Below the pieces are notes generated by a model that was not told the DNA's origin, did not search any database, and saw nothing but the letters and a program-made list of their open reading frames with translations. From Modicisalibacter radicis (lineage in GTDB: Bacteria; Pseudomonadota; Gammaproteobacteria; Pseudomonadales; Halomonadaceae): a stretch of DNA of 64,000 nucleotides. Location: contig NZ_CAAHFN010000065.1 of assembly GCF_900961225.1 (NCBI RefSeq), forward strand, positions 186,001 to 250,000, read 5' to 3'. This document shows positions 58,454 through 64,000 of this stretch, one piece after another (the stretch's first letter is position 1; the number at the start of each line of letters is the position of its first letter). The position numbers and the translations under genes were made by a program.

Positions 58454-59533
58454 ATGCATAGAAAAAAACTGCAGATCTCCCCTGCCTGGCTTTTCAAGAG
58501 CGAGACCGGCGAGCTGCTCGACCCCACGCTGTTTCGCTTGCTCAAGAGCGTGCGGGACAGTGGAAAACTGACATTGGCTGCACAACAGGCGGGTATCTCC
58601 TATCGCCATGCCTGGAACCTGTTCAAGCGCGGCAATGACTTCTTCGGCCTGCCGCTGGTGGTAATGCGCAAGGGCCACGGCACCCAGCTCTCGCCCCTCG
58701 GCGAGAAGCTGTTATGGTCCGAGCAGCGGATCAAGGCGCGCCTGGGTCCGCAGATCGACAGCATGGCCTCCGAACTCAACACCGAACTCCAGCAACTGCT
58801 AGCCGGTGCCCATCCGGTGCTACGGCTGCATGCCAGCCACGGCTATGCGGTGGCGCTGCTGCCGGATTTCTCCGACCGGGTCGAACTCGACCTGCAGTAC
58901 ACCAACCCCACGGAGGCCTTGAGCGCGCTGGCCTCGGGCGAATCCGACCTTGCCAGTTTCCACTTTCCCGCCTGCCCGCAGCTGGCGGATCGGGTCATGG
59001 CGCTCTACGAGCACCAGCTCGACCTCGAGAACCTGCGGGTGGTTCGCTTCGTTACCCGCGAGCAGGGCCTGATCATTCGCCGAGACAGCCACGAGGCGAT
59101 TACCGGGCTGGCCGATCTCACCAGGCCGGATATACGCTTCATCAACCGCAACCGGAACTCGGGGACACGCACCCTGTTCAGCCTGCTGCTCGATGAGCGC
59201 GGCATCAGCGAAAGCCAGATCCGCGGCGCCGAACGCGAGGAATTCACGCATACCGCGGTGGCCGCCTACGTCGCCGCCGGGATGGCCGATGCCGGTTTCG
59301 GCGTCGAGGCCGCCGCCGCCCAGTTCGGGCTCGAATTCATCAACCTCGCCACCGAACACTATCTGCTGATGTGTCACGAACAACGGCTGCAACAGCGCAA
59401 CGTCCGCCAGTTGCGCGCGTTGATGGGTTCGCCGGAATTCCTGGCGGAGATCGACAAGCTACCGGGCTACAATCCGGATCATTGCGGTGAAATATGCACC
59501 TTCGCCGAACTGCTCGACAGTGACCGACACTGA
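58454..59533 (+). CDS. ModE-like regulator with C-terminal substrate-binding domain
   Basis: 359 residues. Residues 1-85 form a ModE-type winged HTH (LLKSVRDSGKLTLAAQQAGISYRHAW...LVVMRKGHGTQLSPLG), and residues 120-350 form a periplasmic-binding-like domain of the kind fused to ModE HTHs (RFINRNRNSGTRTLFSLLLDE; AAYVAAGMADAGFGVEAAA). The molybdate-binding TOBE domain of true ModE is absent. It is divergent from a molybdenum formate dehydrogenase operon, so control of fds by molybdate, tungstate or formate is inferred. A five-codon reading frame (58444-58461) overlaps the start codon out of frame, and no clear ribosome binding site is seen. Confidence 0.88.
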   Translation: MHRKKLQISPAWLFKSETGELLDPTLFRLLKSVRDSGKLTLAAQQAGISYRHAWNLFKRGNDFFGLPLVVMRKGHGTQLSPLGEKLLWSEQRIKARLGPQIDSMASELNTELQQLLAGAHPVLRLHASHGYAVALLPDFSDRVELDLQYTNPTEALSALASGESDLASFHFPACPQLADRVMALYEHQLDLENLRVVRFVTREQGLIIRRDSHEAITGLADLTRPDIRFINRNRNSGTRTLFSLLLDERGISESQIRGAEREEFTHTAVAAYVAAGMADAGFGVEAAAAQFGLEFINLATEHYLLMCHEQRLQQRNVRQLRALMGSPEFLAEIDKLPGYNPDHCGEICTFAELLDSDRH

Positions 59534-59558
59534 GCGTCCGGGCGCCGCCCGGACGCTC
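59532..59558. terminator. Bidirectional hairpin between convergent regulator and transporter
   Basis: GAGCGTCCGGG and CCCGGACGCTC form an 11-bp perfect stem around CGCCG. It overlaps the regulator's TGA and lies 9 bases beyond the transporter stop. No T-tract. Confidence 0.7.
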
Positions 59559-59567
59559 GACCGCCTC

Positions 59568-61223
59568 TCAAAACAGCGCCGCCGCCTTGGCCAGTGCGAT
59601 GTATAGTCCGATCAGGAACGGCACGCCCACGCCCAGCCAGGCCAGTACACCACCGATACCGAACCTGCCCCGCGCCGCGGTTTCCGCGCTGACCGAGACG
59701 CTGTCGTCGTGCTGCAGCGCGCGCTCCCGCTCGACCTCGTCCTCGGACATGTGATGCTCCTCATTCACCGGCCTGACCAGCAGGTTGCAGATCAGCCCCA
59801 GGAACAGCAGGCCGGCCATGATGTACAGCGTGCGATCGTAGACCAGGGCGGGCTCCACCCCGGCTTCCAGTTGAGCCTCGCGCAGGGCCGCGATGATCAA
59901 CGGGCCTACCAGGCCGGCAGCGGTCCAGGCGGTCAGCAGCCGACCATGGATCGCCCCCACCATCTGCGTCCCGAAGATATCCGCCAGGTAGGCCGGCACC
60001 GTGGCGAAACCGCCGCCGTACATGCTCAGGATGATGCAGATGGAGATCACGAACAGGCCCGCCATGCCCAGATGTCCCCAGGTGGGCAACAGGCAGTAGA
60101 CGATCATCCCGAGGATGAAGAAGGTGTGGTAGGTGTTCTTGCGGCCGATCTTGTCCGACAGCGACGCCCAGAACAGCCGACCAAGGCTGTTGAACAGACT
60201 GATCAGCCCCACCAGACCGGCGGCGGCGGCCGCGACCGCGGCCTGCTGCGCGGCGGTCAGGGCCTCCGAGCTGTCCTGGATGCCGACCAGGGCGCCGCCG
60301 AAGACGTCCTGGAGCATCGGGCTGGCCATCGAGATCACCGCGATACCGGCGGTCACGTTCAAGAACAGCACGCCCCAGATCAACCAGAACTGCGGTGTCT
60401 TCCAGGCCCGTTCCAGGTGCACATGGCGATGGGTGATCATGGCGTTGCCCTGCTTCTCCCCAGGGGGCGTCCAGCCCGCCGGACGCCAGCCGTTGGGTGG
60501 CACGCGGAAGCCGATGGCGCCACTGGCCATGACGACCGCGTAGATGGCGCCCATGGCGATCAGCGTCATGGCCACGCCGGTACCGCCATCCGCGGAGAAA
60601 TAACTCATCAGCAACACCGCCAGCGGAGCACCGACCATGGCACCGCCGCCGTAGCCCATGATGGCAAAGCCGGTGGCCATGCCGCGGCGGTCCGGGAACC
60701 ACTTGATCAGCGTCGACACCGGGGTGATGTAGCCCAGCCCCTGCCCGATGCCACCGAGGACGCCCGCGCCCAGATAGACCAGCCATAGCTGGTGAATCAT
60801 CACGCCGATACCACCGACGATCATGCCGCCGCCCCAGCACAGCGCCGCGATGCAGCCGGCCTTGCGCGGCCCGGCATGTTCCAGCCAGGCGCCCCAAATG
60901 GCAGCGGAGACACCCAGCATGGCGATGAATATTCCGAATATGTACGTGACCTGGGATACCGACCAGTTGCAGGTGGTGGTGGTCAGCGCCTGCATCAGGC
61001 CGATATTGGTGCAACTGGCCGGCGCATTGGCGATCTCGTTGCTCATCGGCAGCCAGAACACCGAGAACCCGTAGGCCATGCCGATGCACAGGTGAATCGC
61101 CAGGGCCGCCGTGGGCACCAGCCAGCGATTGAAGTTGGGTCCCGCTATCGTGCGCTCGCGGGCAAAGAAGCCGATAGGCTCCCTTCCGGATGCCGGCGCA
61201 TCGCTTCTTGAAATACCGTCCAT
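59568..61223 (-). CDS. OFA-family MFS transporter (oxalate/formate antiporter type)
   Basis: 551 residues with 12 helices plus a further C-terminal helix. NFNRWLVPTAALAIHLCIGMAYGFSVFWLPM is the OFA start region (shown in E. coli YhjX), and ITPVSTLIKWFPDRRGMATGFAIMGYGGGA is the other family block. Family members exchange oxalate, formate or other small carboxylates. Its place beside the formate dehydrogenase genes makes formate or a related acid the likely substrate, by inference. The C-terminal loop is acidic (HHMSEDEVERERALQHDD). Confidence 0.88.
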   Translation of the reverse strand: MDGISRSDAPASGREPIGFFARERTIAGPNFNRWLVPTAALAIHLCIGMAYGFSVFWLPMSNEIANAPASCTNIGLMQALTTTTCNWSVSQVTYIFGIFIAMLGVSAAIWGAWLEHAGPRKAGCIAALCWGGGMIVGGIGVMIHQLWLVYLGAGVLGGIGQGLGYITPVSTLIKWFPDRRGMATGFAIMGYGGGAMVGAPLAVLLMSYFSADGGTGVAMTLIAMGAIYAVVMASGAIGFRVPPNGWRPAGWTPPGEKQGNAMITHRHVHLERAWKTPQFWLIWGVLFLNVTAGIAVISMASPMLQDVFGGALVGIQDSSEALTAAQQAAVAAAAAGLVGLISLFNSLGRLFWASLSDKIGRKNTYHTFFILGMIVYCLLPTWGHLGMAGLFVISICIILSMYGGGFATVPAYLADIFGTQMVGAIHGRLLTAWTAAGLVGPLIIAALREAQLEAGVEPALVYDRTLYIMAGLLFLGLICNLLVRPVNEEHHMSEDEVERERALQHDDSVSVSAETAARGRFGIGGVLAWLGVGVPFLIGLYIALAKAAALF

Positions 61224-61786
61224 GAGTCATCCTCTTGCTTTATTGTTGCTATTGATTGCCAAGGCGTGCTTTCAAACCTTGTCGTACACCATGGGCATGG
61301 CGGTCGATGACCGGCCCTTGCCCGGGAAAGGCCGCCGACGACGGCACTACCTCGCCATCGGCGCATGGATCGCGCCCGGGAAAGGTTTGGGCCGCTCATT
61401 GGCGACAGTCAGCGGATCGTCGGAAAAGAAAGAATGCGCCGCCGTTGTCCTGCTTACGTGGCATGCAATATCGAAAGCCATGGCGTTGCTCATTGTTTTT
61501 ATGAACCAGACTGCATAGGTGAAACATCAGGCCGACACGCTATGCGCTTGCCCGATTGCAGTTAAACGCGGCCGCCGACGCAACTAGCGAAAGGTATTAT
61601 GATTCATGATACATATATGATTTCTCCGTGCGGGACGTGACAAGAGCGGGAAAACTCCCATAAAAAACGCCACTCGAATGGTGGCGTTTCTCGGCTGCTC
61701 CCCGGATACCTTGCGAAGGCCGGGCGCATGATTCGAGTGACCTCTTGATGTCCTCGTGCATCGGCGGCGAAACGCCGCCTCCTCAC
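61224..61786. other. Long intergenic region between the OFA transporter and nagE genes
   Basis: 563 bases. A 97-codon frame on the plus strand (61222-61518) begins with a hydrophobic stretch but overlaps the transporter start and has no ribosome binding site. The stretch around 61600-61625 is AT-rich and could hold a promoter. A terminator for the nagE side lies at 61662-61689. Confidence 0.45.
61662..61689 (-). terminator. nagE: Rho-independent terminator downstream of nagE
   Basis: On the minus strand AAACGCCAC and GTGGCGTTT form a 9-bp stem with a 7-base loop followed by a T-run (six A at 61662-61667 on the plus strand). It lies about 100 bases after the nagE stop. Confidence 0.88.
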
Positions 61787-63460
61787 TCAGCGCGGAACCA
61801 TCCCGCCGGCAACGCGCCCGGCCCGGTCCCCCAGCAGCACGTGAACCACTCCACCGTCGAGGCGCTGGATGGCCTGCGCGCCCAGCTTCATGAGAGCCGT
61901 CTCGTCGAGATGGGCAATATCCTCCAGGCGCAGCCGCAACCGGGTCATCGCCACGGCCGAGGCCTCCTGAATGTTGCCGCGTCCGCCCAGCGCCGCCCAC
62001 CAGCGCTCCTGCTCCTCCTCGGACAGCCCCGAACTCTCGTCATCGTGGGTCGCCGACGCGACGGCGGGCGGCGCTGACGGCGCGGCGCCCTCGGCATTCA
62101 TCGCCGCGCGGATCTCGTCGGCGACACCATCGGCGATCGGCCCCAGGATCACCTGCAGGCCGCCGCCGCGTAGATGCAAAACGCCACGCGCGCCGAGCTG
62201 CTTGAGCGCCGGCTCGTCGATCGCCTTGTCGTCGGCGAGCACCAGCCGCAGGCGGGTGGTACAGGCGCCCACGCTGGTCAGGTTGGCGGCCCCGCCCAGG
62301 GCACGCACGAAGGCCGGGCCGCGCTCACCGAGGTCGGCCGGCGCCTTGGTAGCGCCCACGGTTTCCGGCTCACGCCCCGGCGTGGGCAGATCGAAGCGCG
62401 CGATCGCCCAGCGGAACACCGCGTAATAGAGCGCGAAGTAGCAAAGCCCCACCGGAATCATCAGCCAGCCGTTGGTCGACAGCCCGTAGGAGAGCGCGTA
62501 GTCGAACGCGCCGGCCGAGAAGGTGAAGCCCAGCTTGACGTCGAGCAGGTTCATGATCACCAGCGACAGCCCGGTGAGCAGCGCATGCAGCACGTACAGA
62601 AACGGCGCCAGGAACATGAAGGTGAACTCGATCGGCTCGGTGACGCCAGTCAGGAACGCGGTCAGCGCCAGCGACAGCAACAGCCCGCCGACCCGGGCGC
62701 GCCGATCCCGGGCCGCGGCGTGATACATCGCCAGGGCCGCGGCCGGCAGGCCGAACATCATCACCGGGAAGAAACCCGCCATGAAGCTGCCCGCCGAGGG
62801 ATCCCCGGCGAAGAAGCGGTTGAGGTCCCCGGTTGCCCCCTCGAAGCTGCCGAACACGAACCACACCAGGCTGTTGAGCACGTGATGCAGGCCGGTGACG
62901 ATCAGTAGCCGATTGAGCACGCCGTAGACGAACAGCCCCAGGTTGCCGGCGTCGATCAGCCACTGGCCGAGGGTATCGATGCCGGTCTGCACCGCCGGCC
63001 AGACCACCCCGAAGATCATTCCCAGAATCACCGCGGCGACCCCGGTGGCGATCGGGATGAAGCGCCGTCCACCGAAGAACGCCAGGTAGTCGGGTAGTTG
63101 TATGTCCTTGAAGCGGTTGTACAGAAGCCCCGCCACGGCACCGATGATGATGCCCGACAGCACGCCCATGTTGATCTCTTCGTTGAGCGTGTGCAGCACC
63201 GCGTCGAGGACCAGGTAGCCGACCACCCCGGCCAGCCCGGCGGCGCCATTGCTGTCGTTGGCGAACCCCACCGCCAGGCCGATGGCGAAGATCAGCGCCA
63301 GATTGGCGAAGATCGCGTCTCCCGCGTTAGCGATGAAGGCGATGTCGAGCAGGTCCGGCTGGCCCAGGCGCAGCAGCAGGCCGGCGACCGGCAACACCGC
63401 GATGGGCAGCATGAGCGAGCGGCCCAGCTTCTGCAGGCCGCCCATGATGTCGAGTTGCAT
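61787..63460 (-). CDS. nagE: N-acetylglucosamine PTS permease EIICB with a second, cysteine-less EIIB-like domain
   Basis: 557 residues, starting MQLDIMGGLQKLGRSLM after GGAGGAAA. The EIIC domain (1-360) follows E. coli NagE closely: LPIAVLPVAGLLLRLGQPDLL, GVTEPIEFTFMFLAPFLYVLHALLTG. The first EIIB domain (380-455) has phospho-cysteine C400 in GACTTRLRL. A second EIIB-like segment (488-553), GGRGNIQEASAVAMTRLRL, has alanine (A504) at that position and so cannot be phosphorylated there. No EIIA domain is present, so phosphate must come from a separate IIA, probably in the adjacent enzyme I protein. It imports and phosphorylates GlcNAc. Confidence 0.93.
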   Translation of the reverse strand: MQLDIMGGLQKLGRSLMLPIAVLPVAGLLLRLGQPDLLDIAFIANAGDAIFANLALIFAIGLAVGFANDSNGAAGLAGVVGYLVLDAVLHTLNEEINMGVLSGIIIGAVAGLLYNRFKDIQLPDYLAFFGGRRFIPIATGVAAVILGMIFGVVWPAVQTGIDTLGQWLIDAGNLGLFVYGVLNRLLIVTGLHHVLNSLVWFVFGSFEGATGDLNRFFAGDPSAGSFMAGFFPVMMFGLPAAALAMYHAAARDRRARVGGLLLSLALTAFLTGVTEPIEFTFMFLAPFLYVLHALLTGLSLVIMNLLDVKLGFTFSAGAFDYALSYGLSTNGWLMIPVGLCYFALYYAVFRWAIARFDLPTPGREPETVGATKAPADLGERGPAFVRALGGAANLTSVGACTTRLRLVLADDKAIDEPALKQLGARGVLHLRGGGLQVILGPIADGVADEIRAAMNAEGAAPSAPPAVASATHDDESSGLSEEEQERWWAALGGRGNIQEASAVAMTRLRLRLEDIAHLDETALMKLGAQAIQRLDGGVVHVLLGDRAGRVAGGMVPR

Positions 63461-63506
63461 GGTGATTTCCTCCGGTATTGTTGTTGTCGAAAGCGACAAT
63501 GGCGAA

Positions 63507-64000
63507 TCAGGCGGCGACCGGCACGTCCAGCCAGGCCTTGACTTGCGCACGCACGGCGGCACCGTCGTCCAGTGCCAGCCAGGCCGGCAACTGCTCGCCG
63601 AGCGCGGCGGCGTCGAGTTCGCGCAGCGCGGCCTTGACCGCCGGGATACGCGCGGGCTCCACCGAGAGCTCGTCGACGCCCAGCGCGACCAGCACGGCAA
63701 GCGCCAGCGGATCGCTGGCGGCGGTACCGCACACGCCTACCGGGCAGCGTCCGGCGACGCCCTTGATGGTTTCCTGAATCAGCCGCAGCACCGCCGGGTG
63801 AAGCACGTCGAGCTGTGCCGCCAGACCCGGGTCCTCGCGATCCATGGCCAGCGTGTACTGGGTCAGGTCGTTGGTACCGATCGACAGGAAGTCGGCCTCG
63901 GTGGCGAGACTCGCGGCGCACAGCGCCGCCGACGGCACCTCGATCATCGCCCCGAGTTGCGGCAGCCGGTCCACGCCCAGCTCGACGGCGAGGGTTTCCA
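63507..64000 (-). CDS. PTS enzyme I C-terminal part, probably a multi-domain EIIA-HPr-EI protein
   Basis: The frame runs in from the right edge and ends at 63507, so only the last 164 residues are seen. They are the PEP-binding C-terminal domain of enzyme I: GAMIEVPSA, DFLSIGTNDLTQYTLAMDRED and the active-site cysteine in PVGVCGTAASDPLA. The nagE start lies 46 bases downstream. In Pseudomonas the gene next to nagE is nagF, an EIIA-HPr-EI fusion; that this is the same is inferred from context and from the lack of EIIA in NagE. The 60 residues after the core are a less conserved tail. Confidence 0.9.
   Translation of the reverse strand, partial: ETLAVELGVDRLPQLGAMIEVPSAALCAASLATEADFLSIGTNDLTQYTLAMDREDPGLAAQLDVLHPAVLRLIQETIKGVAGRCPVGVCGTAASDPLALAVLVALGVDELSVEPARIPAVKAALRELDAAALGEQLPAWLALDDGAAVRAQVKAWLDVPVAA

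Noticed and set aside
61222..61518. 97-codon plus-strand frame with a hydrophobic start
   Set aside because: Its ATG lies on top of the OFA transporter start, there is no ribosome binding site, and after residue 20 the composition is that of non-coding DNA.

Overview
The window looks like chromosomal DNA of a high-GC gammaproteobacterium, most probably a halophile of the Halomonadaceae. This rests on recognised proteins and on gene orders conserved between pseudomonads, halomonads and enterics (ftsK-lolA, aat-bpt-infA, clpA-clpS, rluE-nudJ-mnmA-hflD-purB). Genus and species cannot be fixed from the sequence alone. I see no rRNA, tRNA, CRISPR array, insertion sequence or phage. Coding density is high and ordinary. 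Most single-copy housekeeping genes look intact. The genes at both ends are cut by the window edge.

Layout. 1-7 kb: the 5' part of the large NAD-glutamate dehydrogenase gene, trmA, murI overlapped by a LysR gene, a hemerythrin-like gene with altered iron ligands, and rarA. 7-19.4 kb: lolA and ftsK, then aat-bpt-infA, clpA-clpS, and the rluE-nudJ-mnmA-hflD run of RNA and tRNA modification genes. 19.4-25 kb: purB, the ribosomal oxygenase roxA, a GNAT protein, isocitrate lyase and a glycine-zipper lipoprotein. 25-33 kb: a small membrane protein, a SlyD-type isomerase, a CDP-alcohol phosphatidyltransferase, a fusion of a VTT/TVP38 membrane domain to a flavin disulfide reductase, a secreted MsrA, a divergent MFS/LysR pair and an NlpC/P60 lipoprotein. 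33-43.5 kb: a protein with three DUF1266-like repeats, gabD-gabT, a BdlA-like soluble PAS chemoreceptor, a large-subunit catalase, a GlsB-like protein and a DUF924 protein. 43.8-52.8 kb: a sodium:solute symporter, a GlxA-type regulator with an MFS transporter, ycjX-ycjF, a universal stress protein, an AI-2E family permease and a Cof-type HAD phosphatase.

52.9-61.2 kb is a formate module: the fdsG-fdsB-fdsA-fdsD operon of a soluble NAD-dependent molybdenum formate dehydrogenase, a divergent ModE-like regulator with a substrate-binding domain, and an OFA-family (oxalate/formate antiporter type) transporter. The right end holds nagE, an N-acetylglucosamine PTS permease without its own IIA domain, next to the 3' end of an enzyme I gene that probably encodes a multi-domain phosphotransfer protein.

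I did not find a clearly new multi-gene system. The most unusual items are the DUF1266 triple-repeat protein, the hemerythrin-like protein missing expected histidines, the second EIIB domain of NagE without its phospho-cysteine, the VTT-oxidoreductase fusion, an exact inverted repeat in the formate control region, and a set of long perfect hairpins without T-tracts at transcript ends.
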